Notes: generated by a model not told the origin, from the letters alone. A DNA stretch of 64,000 bases from Eubacterium sp. (GCA_024681515.1 JAILAR010000097.1:17813-81812); one strand, 5' to 3'. Shown: positions 32,767-42,257, counted from the stretch's first letter. A program made the numbers and translations.

Positions 32767-33510
32767 ATGAAGAAAAGCGGCAGAAAGTTTGTTGCTGTAA
32801 TAAGTGCGGTCTGCCTTCTGTCCATGGCCGGTTGTGGCTTTGAGGACGGAAGAAATGTGAAATCCAAGAACGCCGTAGAAGATGCGATCCAGGGGCAGAT
32901 CGCTGTAGAGGAACAAAAAACCTCAGCGGCGACAGAAGCAGTAACGGAATCGACCACCATTGAGGTGGATACCGGATCCGTACAGGAATCGATCAGTACG
33001 GAAGAACCGCTGACGGAATCTGAAACAGAGAAGAAGGCGGAGCGAACACCGGAAGATGACAGGAAATTGCTGGATGAGATTCATGCGGCTTATCAGGATA
33101 CGGCGGATATGTCGGTGGATATTGACCTTACCGCCATGGATGGTGATATGGTCTATGCTACGGTATACCAGATGATCTATGGGGATCCGGATGCTTATGT
33201 CGGGAAGACCTTCAAAGCCGCAGGCACACTTACGATAGCGACCTCCAACGTCACGAATCTCTATTATCCTTACGTTTTGATCAAGGATGCGCTGGCTTGC
33301 TGTCAGCAGGGTGTGGAGTTTCAGTGGGGAGAAGGAGATCACACCACGCCGGAGGATTTTGCAGAGGAAGGATCCGAGATCGAGGTGATCGGTACCTTTG
33401 AAACCTACCGGGAAGAAGGAGATCCGTCCCTGTATACCAGACTGAAAGACACAAATGTCAAGGTTATCAGTGAACCGGAGAAGCATAAGATCACATTTAC
33501 CTATGACTAA
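32767..33510 (+). CDS. Lipoprotein of unknown function
   Basis: The 247-residue protein has a type II signal peptide with lipobox SMAGC (C23), a low-complexity Thr/Glu/Ser-rich linker (about 40-95) and a C-terminal globular domain of about 130 residues. That domain has IYGDPDAYVGKTFKAAGTL and EVIGTFETYREEGDP, resembling OB-fold-like secreted domains of Firmicute lipoproteins. It should be anchored outside the membrane. The role is unknown. CGGAGG precedes the ATG. Confidence 0.8.
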   Translation: MKKSGRKFVAVISAVCLLSMAGCGFEDGRNVKSKNAVEDAIQGQIAVEEQKTSAATEAVTESTTIEVDTGSVQESISTEEPLTESETEKKAERTPEDDRKLLDEIHAAYQDTADMSVDIDLTAMDGDMVYATVYQMIYGDPDAYVGKTFKAAGTLTIATSNVTNLYYPYVLIKDALACCQQGVEFQWGEGDHTTPEDFAEEGSEIEVIGTFETYREEGDPSLYTRLKDTNVKVISEPEKHKITFTYD

Positions 33511-33536
33511 ATAAAGAATATACTATGCAGTGGGGG

Positions 33537-33580
33537 AGCATACACCGGCAGCGCAAGGCTTTGAGACGGCGTATGCTTCT
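33537..33580 (+). terminator. Possible terminator after lipoprotein gene
   Basis: AGCATACxCCG and CGGxGTATGCT form an imperfect stem around a structured loop, followed by TCTTTGCTTT. Confidence 0.5.
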
Positions 33581-33697
33581 TTGCTTTCTGTGGAAGAATT
33601 ACCATAATATCGATGATGAGAGACGTATTTTTAACAGAAGTGTCTGTCAATAATGTACAAATCGTAAAAAGATTTACATAAAATCTTGTGGTTGCTA

Positions 33698-33726
33698 TTG
33701 CAAAGCCACAAAATGTAGTGTAAACT
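33698..33726 (+). promoter_or_regulatory. Candidate sigma-A promoter before the LtaS-family gene
   Basis: TTGCAA and TAAACT with a 17-bp spacer; the start codon is 44 bp downstream of the -10 box. Confidence 0.5.
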
Positions 33727-33769
33727 GTACAAGTTAAAGTCTACCTATTTCAGATATGGAGAATATAAC

Positions 33770-36700
33770 ATGAGTGATGAAATGAGAGTGAATTCCGAAA
33801 CAGAGGAAGATCTGGACTTCATCCGTGAATTGGAGGAAGAGGAAGAGGAGCTTCTGTCAGGAAAGCGCAGACCCGAGCGGACACTATATGGTTACGGCGG
33901 AACGGCGGAACGGTATGGCGTGAGCAGAAGCTACGCGGCAACCGGAACCGACGGCACATCTTCTTATGCCCGAACCGGATCTGCTGAGGCTGATGAGTCG
34001 AGGCGTCCATGGCGTACGAACGGGCAGGATCGGCGGGAGAAGACGGTTGCTAAACCATCCAGTCAGGGAATCTTTGACGAGACGGAAACGGGCCATACGG
34101 CTCCGAAAGCGCGGAATATCCGAATGTCAGCGCTGCAGGCAGAGACAAGTGTTCCGACGGAGAGAACTGTGGGAGTGGCCGCAGGACCCGTAGCAGGGTT
34201 AGCCGCGCCTGTGAGGTCTTCCAAAGGAACGACCGCAGATTTGTCCGGAAGTTCTCTGCAGCTGCCGCCGGGCGGACGGAACCGTCAGAGGATCTATGCG
34301 GATGCGGAAGGGGAGCGCCCTATGCGTCAGCCGGGAAGTATGCAGAGACCAGGAACATCCCAGTCTTCCGGATATCGGTCTGAGGGAAATCCTGAACGAA
34401 GAAGATCCGGCGGCGGAGGCAATGGCGGCGGTGGAAACCGTGGCGGCGGGGGCGGAAACCGCGGAAATGGCGGTGGCGGCAATGGCCGTGATGGTGGAAG
34501 CCGCGGAAATCGCGGAAACAGTGGAAAGAAGACGCTTCAGGCAAAGTTCGAGACGTCATTCCAGAATAATAAACAGCTCTTCTTCTTTATTTCAAGGGCG
34601 ATGATTCCTTTCTCGATCTTTTATTATGAGCTGGTATTCAGTCTCGGGACAAAAAAGGAATTTTTTGGATGGCATACCGTCTACATTTTGCTCTTCTCCA
34701 TCGCATATGGAATGATCGGATCGGTACTTTCGTCCATTTCCAAGAATCGAAAAGTGAACATGATCGTGAAGGCAGTGCTGATCTTCCTTCCGGTGATCCT
34801 GTTCATAGTAGAGTTCTTTGTGTTCTTCCAGTTTGGTGTATTCTATGATCTGAATACCGTTACGGAAGGTGCGGGCGGTGTTGTAAAGCAGTTCATGGGT
34901 GACGTCATGGATATGGTATTCTCCTTCAAGGGAATCTTCCATATCATCCTGTTCCTGCTGCCGACGGTGGCCTTCCTGATCTTCGAGCTGAAGATCGATA
35001 AGAAACATCTGATGTCCCTGAAGACCGGATGGCGACGAAAGGTGAAGATGGGCATCGTGATCGCAGCTACCTGGATCGGAGCACTTCTTCTGATCCTGAT
35101 CGCGAAGACGTATCGGGAGACCTACTGGTCCAAGTATACATTTGAGCCGAATGTCGTTAATTTCGGTCTGCTGACCGGTGTTCGTCAGGAAGTCCAGCGA
35201 AAGATCACCAATGCGGATAAAAATCGAGGGTTTGATATTGATGCCGATGATGATACAACGGCAACGGAACCGTCCAGCGGCAGCCCTGTTCCGGGAAGTA
35301 CGGATACAGGTGTGACCCCGGGAAGCGAGCAGGCTACCACGGAGAAGCCGAAGGAATACAAGATGGCGACCTATGCCGTGGATTATTCGCAGCTTGCGGA
35401 TGAAGAAACCAGCGATACCTATGCGGATCTGGATACCTATGTCGGCTCCGTGAAGCCGTATAAGACAAATGATTATACCGGCATGTTCAAGGGCAAGAAC
35501 CTGATCTTCATTTCAGCAGAGGCCTTCAGCGGTGATATCATTGATCCGGAACTGACACCGACGTTATACCGTATGGCAACCAAGGGTATCAATTTCACTG
35601 ATTACTATCAGCCGGCAACGGCAGGTACTACGGGCGGTGAGTTTGAGAACCTGATGGGCTTCTTCCCCACTATGGGTGGTAAGTCCATGAAGCAGACGGC
35701 AAGCTACAACAACTATTTCACCATGGGAAGTCAGCTGGATCGGCTGGGTTACTATGGAAAGATGTTCCATAACAACGATTATACCTATTACAGCCGTGAT
35801 CTGACACATGTGAACCTGGGTTACTGCGACGGGTTTGAGGGTGTCGGAAATGGTGCTGAGGCGTACATCAGCGGCGGCTGGCCGGAAAGTGATCTGGAGA
35901 TGATGGAAGGAACACTTCCGCAGTACATCAACAAACAGCCGTTCAATATTTACTACATGTCCGTCAGCGGACATTCCTCCTACAGTTACAACTCCAATGC
36001 CATGTCCAGAAAACATTGGGATAAGGTGGAGAACCTTCCGTATTCGGAAGATGTTAAAGCGTATATCGCATGTAATCTGGAGCTGGAGGCGGCGCTGACA
36101 TACCTGATCGATCAGCTGGAGAAGGCCGGAATCGCAGATGAAACCGTAATCTGTATTTCAGCGGATCATTTCCCGTACGGTCTGGATGATGATGCGGCGT
36201 TGGGCGAGATGCCGCTGTTGTCAGAACTGTACGGATACACCGTAACCAACTATCTGCAGCGTGACCATAACCGACTGATCCTCTGGAGCGGTTGTCTGGA
36301 GAAGATGGAACCGATCATCGTGGATGATCCGGTCTGCTCCATCGATATCCTGCCGACGCTGTCGAATCTGTTCGGAACGGAATGGGATTGTCGGTTGCTT
36401 CCGGGTAGAGATGTATTCTCGGATACGGATCCGATCATGTTCAATCTGTGGTACAACTGGAAGACAGACAAGGGTACTTATATCGGTGGTGAGTTTACAC
36501 CGGCAAATGCAGCTGAAAAGCTTCCGGATGATTATGTGGACAAGATCAACCGGATCGTAAGCAACAAGATCAATTACTGCTATGGCGTTCTTGAAACCGA
36601 TTACTTCGGACATTTGTACAATAAGGGCGTCTTCCCCGAGATTAAGAAGGAATACGACTATACGAAGAACATGGGAAGAGCAGCCTATACACCGACGCCA

Positions 36701-36865
36701 AGCAGCGGCGGAACGGACTCTGGAACCGGAACGGGGACAGGTGATGGAACCGGCAACGGAACCGGTACAGGTACAGGTACAGGTGACAATGCCGGCACCG
36801 GCGATAATGCGGGTACCGGAAATGACACAAATAACGCCGGAAACGGCGATGGGATGACACCATAA
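33770..36865 (+). CDS. LtaS-family (alkaline phosphatase superfamily) membrane enzyme with low-complexity ends
   Basis: The family transfers glycerophosphate or phosphoethanolamine-type groups to envelope polymers. A cytosolic N-terminal region of about 265 residues ends in a long Gly/Asn/Arg-rich run (about 210-250). Five transmembrane helices (about 270-450) and the extracytoplasmic sulfatase-fold domain follow. It has ISAEAFSGD (metal Glu), GTTGGEF (probable nucleophile T621), SVSGHSSY and SADHFPYG (metal Asp/His). After the domain comes a Thr/Gly/Asn-rich tail with TGTGTG units. At 1031 residues it is far longer than the usual 600-700; the extra lies at both ends. Confidence 0.85.
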   Translation: MSDEMRVNSETEEDLDFIRELEEEEEELLSGKRRPERTLYGYGGTAERYGVSRSYAATGTDGTSSYARTGSAEADESRRPWRTNGQDRREKTVAKPSSQGIFDETETGHTAPKARNIRMSALQAETSVPTERTVGVAAGPVAGLAAPVRSSKGTTADLSGSSLQLPPGGRNRQRIYADAEGERPMRQPGSMQRPGTSQSSGYRSEGNPERRRSGGGGNGGGGNRGGGGGNRGNGGGGNGRDGGSRGNRGNSGKKTLQAKFETSFQNNKQLFFFISRAMIPFSIFYYELVFSLGTKKEFFGWHTVYILLFSIAYGMIGSVLSSISKNRKVNMIVKAVLIFLPVILFIVEFFVFFQFGVFYDLNTVTEGAGGVVKQFMGDVMDMVFSFKGIFHIILFLLPTVAFLIFELKIDKKHLMSLKTGWRRKVKMGIVIAATWIGALLLILIAKTYRETYWSKYTFEPNVVNFGLLTGVRQEVQRKITNADKNRGFDIDADDDTTATEPSSGSPVPGSTDTGVTPGSEQATTEKPKEYKMATYAVDYSQLADEETSDTYADLDTYVGSVKPYKTNDYTGMFKGKNLIFISAEAFSGDIIDPELTPTLYRMATKGINFTDYYQPATAGTTGGEFENLMGFFPTMGGKSMKQTASYNNYFTMGSQLDRLGYYGKMFHNNDYTYYSRDLTHVNLGYCDGFEGVGNGAEAYISGGWPESDLEMMEGTLPQYINKQPFNIYYMSVSGHSSYSYNSNAMSRKHWDKVENLPYSEDVKAYIACNLELEAALTYLIDQLEKAGIADETVICISADHFPYGLDDDAALGEMPLLSELYGYTVTNYLQRDHNRLILWSGCLEKMEPIIVDDPVCSIDILPTLSNLFGTEWDCRLLPGRDVFSDTDPIMFNLWYNWKTDKGTYIGGEFTPANAAEKLPDDYVDKINRIVSNKINYCYGVLETDYFGHLYNKGVFPEIKKEYDYTKNMGRAAYTPTPSSGGTDSGTGTGTGDGTGNGTGTGTGTGDNAGTGDNAGTGNDTNNAGNGDGMTP

Positions 36866-36912
36866 TCGGTCCCGAAATCTAACAAGGGATCTGAAAATGA
36901 TCTGCAAAAAAG

Positions 36913-36943
36913 AACCGGCGTGGGCATGGCCCACGCCGGTTTT
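36913..36943. terminator. Bidirectional terminator
   Basis: AACCGGCGTGGGC pairs perfectly with GCCCACGCCGGTT around ATG, with an A-run before and TTTTG after. It lies between convergent genes. Confidence 0.9.
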
Positions 36944-37005
36944 GCTGTTATCATATTATTGCCGTTTTTATGACGGTGGTTAGAATGGATACTGATACTG
37001 TCCGA

Positions 37006-38061
37006 TCAGCTTCGTGTATAAGAATCCGAATTATACGAATCCGAGGTTGCAGAGTCCGGTGCAACGAGAACGGTTGTGTCATCCTCGGAGGATGAAGCGC
37101 CCGGGAAGCTTGCTCCCTGTGCCTGCGGATCCTGGACCTGAGTATCTGTGCCGTAGGGGGCTGCGCCTGTGTTTGCATACGGATTTGCAGGAGCTTCTGT
37201 ACCGGCGGCGCCGTATGGGTTCGTGCCTGCTGTGTATGGGTTCGGTGTTTCAGCCTGGCTTCCTGCCGCGTAGGGGTTCGTGCTATCCGGAGCATTCATG
37301 CTTGCCGCATAGGGATTCGCAGTAGCACTTGCTCCGTTCAGAAACGGATTCAGGGACGGATCCGCTGCATTTTCACGGGCGATGGCCTGGATATCTTCCA
37401 CGTTCTTCATCTGCTTCCGGCTGCCAAAAGCACCGAGGATACAGAAGAATGCCAGGAGCAGGAAGAATCCGAGATACAGGAACTTTGAGAGGCGGGATTC
37501 CGTTGCGTCCAGTGTGAGTTCGTAGATCTGTTTGAAATACTCCGTTGTAACACCGGCCTGAGAGAGCTGTTGCTTGTAGAAACCGAGGATCTGGGAATCC
37601 ATGGTGGTGATCTTGCCGGTCAGCTCCACCGTGTCGTCGGGCCACTGCTCGGATTCACCGGTCAGAAGAGCCCAGGAGGCGTCAACCATTTTTTCCAGAC
37701 GATCGATATCGCTCTTGTTCTTTACGGTTGCGGAAATGACATAGAGCGCATCTTCATCGAAGAGGACGATGGCGTAGTGCTGGTCGGTACCGATGGGGAT
37801 GATCCCGTTGATCCGGTGCTTTGTCTCCGCATAATTTCCGAGAACCAGCTTGACATTCAGTGTGGCGTAGTCTCCTTTTTGGGGAGCGTTGCCCATCATG
37901 ATCTCGGTGTTCAGCTGCGTGGTTTTGCCCAGGATCATATAATTCCAGTGGATTGCAATCCAGATCCCGGCGACGGCGAGGAAGATGCCTGCCAGGACGA
38001 AGCAGAGGATCATCGACTTTCTGTATTCGTTTTTGGTTTTCTTTTTGGTTGGCTTTGCCAT
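37006..38061 (-). CDS. Membrane protein with NPYA-rich C-terminal tail, unknown function
   Basis: The 351-residue protein has a Lys-rich N-terminus, a transmembrane helix (about 18-38), an extracytoplasmic domain of about 150 residues and a second helix (about 193-212). A cytosolic tail follows, made of repeated NPYA/NPYG units (about 235-300) rich in Ala, Thr and Pro. The style of the tail matches the Gln/Pro and NGY arms of other membrane proteins in this window, but the sequences differ. I do not recognise the domain. The minus-strand start has GGAGGTAT upstream. Confidence 0.75.
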   Translation of the reverse strand: MAKPTKKKTKNEYRKSMILCFVLAGIFLAVAGIWIAIHWNYMILGKTTQLNTEIMMGNAPQKGDYATLNVKLVLGNYAETKHRINGIIPIGTDQHYAIVLFDEDALYVISATVKNKSDIDRLEKMVDASWALLTGESEQWPDDTVELTGKITTMDSQILGFYKQQLSQAGVTTEYFKQIYELTLDATESRLSKFLYLGFFLLLAFFCILGAFGSRKQMKNVEDIQAIARENAADPSLNPFLNGASATANPYAASMNAPDSTNPYAAGSQAETPNPYTAGTNPYGAAGTEAPANPYANTGAAPYGTDTQVQDPQAQGASFPGASSSEDDTTVLVAPDSATSDSYNSDSYTRS

Positions 38062-38087
38062 TGATATACCTCCGGTGATGCATTATC

Positions 38088-38116
38088 TTTTTGCATGCTG
38101 AAACCTGTGCTATAAT
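38088..38116 (+). promoter_or_regulatory. Candidate promoter with extended -10
   Basis: TGCTATAAT (extended -10, TATAAT at 38111-38116) with a weak TTTTTG 17 bp upstream precedes the decarboxylase start by 63 bp. Confidence 0.6.
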
Positions 38117-38179
38117 AGGCTTTGAAACATACAGACACTGAAACATTATATATAACGAGATTGAAAAAGGCAACGGGAA

Positions 38180-40141
38180 ATGAAACGATATATTAAAGAA
38201 ATGCTGGAAACCTATACAGGGCGGGATCTGTCCCCCTGGCATATGCCCGGCCATAAACGCAGGCCCGTGCTGGGCGGACTGTGGGACGATGTGTTCCGAT
38301 TGGATGTAACGGAGGTTCCGGGAACGGACGATCTGCATCGTGCAACGGGTCCGATCCTGGAATCCGAACAGGCGGCAGCAGATATGGTGGGAGCGGCCTA
38401 TGCCCATTATCTGGTGGGCGGATCCACGGCAGGGATCCTTGCTGCGATAGGAGCGACCGCAATGCTGTGGAGAGAGGACCTGTACCGAAATCATGCTTGG
38501 AGACCTGCCTGGATGACTGATTCGGAAGACACTCAGGAACCTGCTTCGGAATCCGATTCAAGTTCAGCTTCGGAAGACGATCCGACGGAGCAACTCTTTG
38601 ACTGGATGGCCCCGGGTGCGGCGAAGAAAGAGGTTTCCTTTGAAAAGATACGGACGGAGCTGGATGCGCTTACTCCGATCTTCCTGGTGGGTGCGAACTG
38701 CCATCTCTCCGTTCATCATGGTCTGAGGCTCGCGGGAGCGGAAATGATAATGCTGAGGACAGAAAATGATTCGGACTATGGACCGATCTCTTCGGAGGAA
38801 TTGCTTCGTGTTCTTTCTGAGGAAGTGAAGGATCTGCGACGGGTCGCAGGATGTATCATTACCTCACCGACTTACGGCGGAAGTCTGTCTCCTTTGGGGG
38901 AACTGCATGCGGTTCTTGAAGTGTACGGCATTCGTATGATCGTGGATGAAGCCCATGGGGCACATTTGCCGTTTTCCTCGGAGCTTGCGGGTTTCAGCGG
39001 CATATCTTGCGGAGCGGATTATGTGATCGCAAGTCTGCACAAGACCCTGCCGGCCCTGACACAGACAGCGGTTCTCTATGTGGGAGGGGATCGAAGAGAG
39101 GAACCGGATCCGAATGAAGATTACCATGTCAGTATGATAGATGAGCAGGGAAAGGTGATGGCGAGGCGGGAGATTTGTATCCACTCGGAGCTGTCGGTGT
39201 TTCAGAGCAGTTCCCCTTCCTACATCCTGATGCTTTCTGCGGAAGAGGCGCTGGCCTGGGCGGATGAAAATCGTGAGAAGATAGATACATATGTCCGGAG
39301 GATGTGGGATTTCCGGGAGGAATTAAGAGAGGCGTTGTCTGCGCTGAAACTTGTTCAATACGGCGCGGACCAGGATCCTTCGCGTATGGTCCTGACCGTG
39401 GCTCCGGAATTTTTTGCCGGTTGGCAGGCGGTGATCGAGGAGTCGAGGAACCTGGCGGATCGGCTGAAGGGAGGCTATGATAAAGAGGCCTATGACCGTT
39501 ATTTTGAGCAGAACCATATTATGGAATCATGTTGCAGGGGGACGCAAATGGCTCGCTGGCTGGAGCAGGAAACCGGGATCGTTGTAGAGCTTGCCGGATT
39601 CAGTGAAATGATCCTGATCTCCACGGTATGTGATGAGGAGTCGGATCTGCAGCGGCTGAAAGAATCTCTGATCTCGCTAGACCGCTGGATCATGGAGAAG
39701 AGGGATACCGAGTGTGCGGCTATACAGCGGCAGATCGAGAGTGTGCGTGCAGAGCTGGAAGCCAGGGAGACGGAACTTTTGTCTGAAAAAACGAAATTCT
39801 GCGAAGATAAGAGGAAATCTGTCGGAATCGGAAATGAAAAGAAACGCAGACGTCGCAGGAAAAGAGAGAGTGCTTCTGGCATGGAAGTTCGGAAGCGCCG
39901 GGAACCGAACGCGGACGTTGAAGAGCGACCTGAATCGAATGTCGAACAGGAGCGTGTGACCGGACCTGCGCCCGGAATCGGATCTCCGCGCCTGCCGAAG
40001 GTGGGGGACTTTGTGCAGCGAGATATTTATGTCTATCCGCCGGGAGTGCCCATCGTCCGGGCAGGGCAGCGGGTGACGGAGGAAGCGCTCAGAAGGCTGC
40101 AGGAAGAGCAGGCGGCAGGACGGCGGATCTACGGCCTGTGA
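38180..40141 (+). CDS. Orn/Lys/Arg decarboxylase-family PLP enzyme with basic insert
   Basis: The fold-type I PLP domain is clear: SPWHMPGHK near the N-terminus, DVTEVPGTDDLHRATGPI (about 54-71), VGGSTAGILAAI, VDEAHGAHL and the PLP lysine K288 in ASLHKTLP. The short C-terminal domain ends GDFVQRDIYVYPPGVPIV, as in lysine/arginine decarboxylases of Firmicutes. At 653 residues it is about 150 longer than the usual form. The extra includes an acidic Ser/Glu stretch near 115-135 and a strongly basic coiled segment (about 515-610, with KKRRRRRKR) before the C-terminal domain. The amino acid substrate is not certain. Confidence 0.85.
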   Translation: MKRYIKEMLETYTGRDLSPWHMPGHKRRPVLGGLWDDVFRLDVTEVPGTDDLHRATGPILESEQAAADMVGAAYAHYLVGGSTAGILAAIGATAMLWREDLYRNHAWRPAWMTDSEDTQEPASESDSSSASEDDPTEQLFDWMAPGAAKKEVSFEKIRTELDALTPIFLVGANCHLSVHHGLRLAGAEMIMLRTENDSDYGPISSEELLRVLSEEVKDLRRVAGCIITSPTYGGSLSPLGELHAVLEVYGIRMIVDEAHGAHLPFSSELAGFSGISCGADYVIASLHKTLPALTQTAVLYVGGDRREEPDPNEDYHVSMIDEQGKVMARREICIHSELSVFQSSSPSYILMLSAEEALAWADENREKIDTYVRRMWDFREELREALSALKLVQYGADQDPSRMVLTVAPEFFAGWQAVIEESRNLADRLKGGYDKEAYDRYFEQNHIMESCCRGTQMARWLEQETGIVVELAGFSEMILISTVCDEESDLQRLKESLISLDRWIMEKRDTECAAIQRQIESVRAELEARETELLSEKTKFCEDKRKSVGIGNEKKRRRRRKRESASGMEVRKRREPNADVEERPESNVEQERVTGPAPGIGSPRLPKVGDFVQRDIYVYPPGVPIVRAGQRVTEEALRRLQEEQAAGRRIYGL

Positions 40142-40165
40142 TTCTTCATTCTGACCATTCGACGA

Positions 40166-40249
40166 GGCACTATACAGGAATGGGCATGATGCCGTTCGAG
40201 GGTCGCGCTGCCGGGCCGAGAAAGGCATCTGTGCCCATTCCATAGTGCC
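40166..40249 (+). ncRNA. Long imperfect hairpin, possible structured RNA
   Basis: GGCACTAT pairs with ATAGTGCC, then after a 3-nt bulge GGAATGGGCA pairs with TGCCCATTCC, then GATGCC with GGCATC, with a GC-rich apical part (40194-40223). No T-run follows, so it is not an ordinary terminator. It lies between the decarboxylase and MBL genes. Confidence 0.55.
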
Positions 40250-40324
40250 GAGGACAATTTATGTGATAGAAATCCTGACTATTACCTGACAGAGACTGAC
40301 ATAATTCGGTGGTTGATAATCCAT

Positions 40325-40380
40325 GTGGTTTGAAGTATGATAGAGACGGTGGTTTGAAGTATGATAGAGACGGTGGTTTA
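40325..40380 (+). repeat. 24-bp tandem repeat containing GAAGTATGATA
   Basis: Two exact 24-bp units (40325-40348 and 40349-40372) and a third partial unit. Each unit contains GAAGTATGATA, which also occurs in the leader element at 42331, so this may be a second expansion of that element. Confidence 0.9.
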
Positions 40381-40448
40381 AATCTGGCAAGGCAGCAATG
40401 GGGGCGGCTTTGCAGAACAAGGAAGATTATAGATGGGGGTGCAGCGAT

Positions 40449-41087
40449 ATGACGAAGGATATCGAGCTATTTACGCAAAACAGTATCAAGATCATGGAAG
40501 GCGATCGAAGGATCTACATCGATCCGTTTCAGATGCGCAGGGAGCCGCAGAATGCGGACTTTATCCTGATCACACATGATCATTATGATCATTTTTCTCC
40601 GAAGGACATCGCAAAGGTGGCTTCTCCGTCAACGGTTCTGGTGGTTCCGGAGACCATGGCCGAGAAAGCGAAGGAAGTTGAATCGCTGGTTGCGAAGATC
40701 TGTACGGTGCGTCCCGGTGAGGAATATGTCTTTGACGGGCTTCGATTGGAGACGGTGGCCGCCTACAATATCGGAAAGGCGTTTCATCCGAAGGAAGCAG
40801 GATGGGTAGGCTATATCGTGATCATTGCCGGGCAGCGGATCTATATCGCAGGGGATACGGATGAGACCGCAGAGGCTCTGGATGTGATCTGTGATATCGC
40901 CATGGTGCCCGTGGGAGGAACCTATACCATGGACGCCCGGGAGGCGGCGCGGTTGGTGAACAATATCAAGCCGAAGGCAGCGATCCCGACACACTACGGG
41001 AATTCGGTCAGCTCCAAATCTGCAGCGGAGACCTTCCGTGAGCATGTGGATCTGTCAATTAAGGTTGAGATAAAAATGCTTTATTGA
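40449..41087 (+). CDS. MBL-fold metal-dependent hydrolase
   Basis: The 212-residue protein has the metallo-beta-lactamase fold of the UlaG-like type: ITHDHYDHF (metal ligands), GYIVIIAGQRIYIAGDTDET and PTHYG near the end. Such small cytoplasmic hydrolases act on diverse esters or phosphodiesters; the substrate is unknown. I chose the ATG at 40449 with GGGGGTG upstream over the in-frame ATG at 40398. A strong terminator follows. Confidence 0.85.
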   Translation: MTKDIELFTQNSIKIMEGDRRIYIDPFQMRREPQNADFILITHDHYDHFSPKDIAKVASPSTVLVVPETMAEKAKEVESLVAKICTVRPGEEYVFDGLRLETVAAYNIGKAFHPKEAGWVGYIVIIAGQRIYIAGDTDETAEALDVICDIAMVPVGGTYTMDAREAARLVNNIKPKAAIPTHYGNSVSSKSAAETFREHVDLSIKVEIKMLY

Positions 41088-41103
41088 TCGGGATGATGAA
41101 TGC

Positions 41104-41146
41104 AAAACGAGTAACCATTTTATATGTGGTTACTCGTTTTTGTTTT
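41104..41146 (+). terminator. Rho-independent terminator
   Basis: A perfect 14-bp stem AAAACGAGTAACCA/TGGTTACTCGTTTT followed by TGTTTTC. Confidence 0.92.
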
Positions 41147-41181
41147 CGGGCCGGTTATTTATAAAGGTTTTCGTGGGATTA

Positions 41182-41210
41182 TTGAACGTATTTAAACAAC
41201 ATGTTATAAT
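41182..41210 (+). promoter_or_regulatory. Sigma-A promoter of ispE
   Basis: TTGAAC, a 17-bp spacer and TATAAT lie 115 bp before the ispE start. Confidence 0.75.
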
Positions 41211-41325
41211 GATGAATACAGGCATACTGTATACAATGTGCACGATCATATTTTGCGGATGACGGAACATGGCTTAGAAAGATGTCGGTTGGACATATTA
41301 ATTGATCGTTAACGGGGGATAGGAT

Positions 41326-42252
41326 ATGGGAGACAGGATCGAGCGGAGAGCGTATGCAAAGGTGAATCTGGGACTGGATATCATCGGACGCAGAGAGGAT
41401 GGGTATCATCTGGTCCGGATGGTGATGCAGCAGATCGGACTGTATGATGTGCTGATCTTTGAGAAAACTCCGGAACCCGGGGTTTTGTTGCAACTCGCCG
41501 AGGGGTGCAGCATCCCGGACATCGATGAGATGCCTCTGGATGACAGAAACCTGATCGTTCGGGCCGCGAAAGTCGTGTTGGAGAAGTATGATATCCGCTG
41601 CGGGGTGAGCATCACGTTGGAGAAGCATATCCCCATGGCGGCGGGTATGGCCGGTGGCAGTACGGACTGTGCGGCAGTTCTTACCGGTGTTGCGGAATTG
41701 TTTGGCACCGGCAGTACGCCGGAGGAACTGGCGGAGCTGGGTGTCCGTCTCGGGGCGGACGTTCCCTACTGTCTGATGGGGGGAACCGCTCTGGCGGAAG
41801 GGATCGGAGAGAAACTGTCGCGACTTCCGGATCTGCCGGAGTGTCAGTTCATTATCATCAAGCCCTCTTTCGGGGTTTCCACGAAGGAGGTATACACGGC
41901 CTATGACAGTCAGGCACCAGAGGAAGTGATCCATCCGGACATTGACGGGATGGTTGATGCTTTGAAGGAAGGAGACCTTTCCGGCGTTACCGACCGCCTC
42001 GGAAATGTTCTGGAGCCTGTTACCGTGGCGCGATATCCGGAGATCACACGGATCGAGGAATGTCTGAGAAAGATGGGCATTACAGCGACCATCATGACCG
42101 GCAGCGGACCGACGGTATTCGGGATCCTGCCCGGCGCAGCTGTGGATAACGAGGATGGAGAAACGGATCTTCAGTCGGATATTTCAGAGCTGCAGGAGCA
42201 GCTGGCGAAGGACGGAATTTCCGCGATGATCTTCCTGGTGGGAACCCGTTAA
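41326..42252 (+). CDS. ispE: 4-diphosphocytidyl-2-C-methyl-D-erythritol kinase
   Basis: IspE phosphorylates CDP-methylerythritol in the non-mevalonate isoprenoid pathway. It is a GHMP kinase: the N-terminus RAYAKVNLGLDIIGRREDGYH is diagnostic of IspE, the ATP loop is PMAAGMAGGSTD (about 103-114), and the C-terminal motif is MTGSGPTVFG. The length of 308 residues is slightly longer than usual because of an acidic stretch (EDGETDLQSD) near 270. It has its own promoter and a long 5' leader of about 110 nt. Confidence 0.95.
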   Translation: MGDRIERRAYAKVNLGLDIIGRREDGYHLVRMVMQQIGLYDVLIFEKTPEPGVLLQLAEGCSIPDIDEMPLDDRNLIVRAAKVVLEKYDIRCGVSITLEKHIPMAAGMAGGSTDCAAVLTGVAELFGTGSTPEELAELGVRLGADVPYCLMGGTALAEGIGEKLSRLPDLPECQFIIIKPSFGVSTKEVYTAYDSQAPEEVIHPDIDGMVDALKEGDLSGVTDRLGNVLEPVTVARYPEITRIEECLRKMGITATIMTGSGPTVFGILPGAAVDNEDGETDLQSDISELQEQLAKDGISAMIFLVGTR

Positions 42253-42257
42253 TCTGT

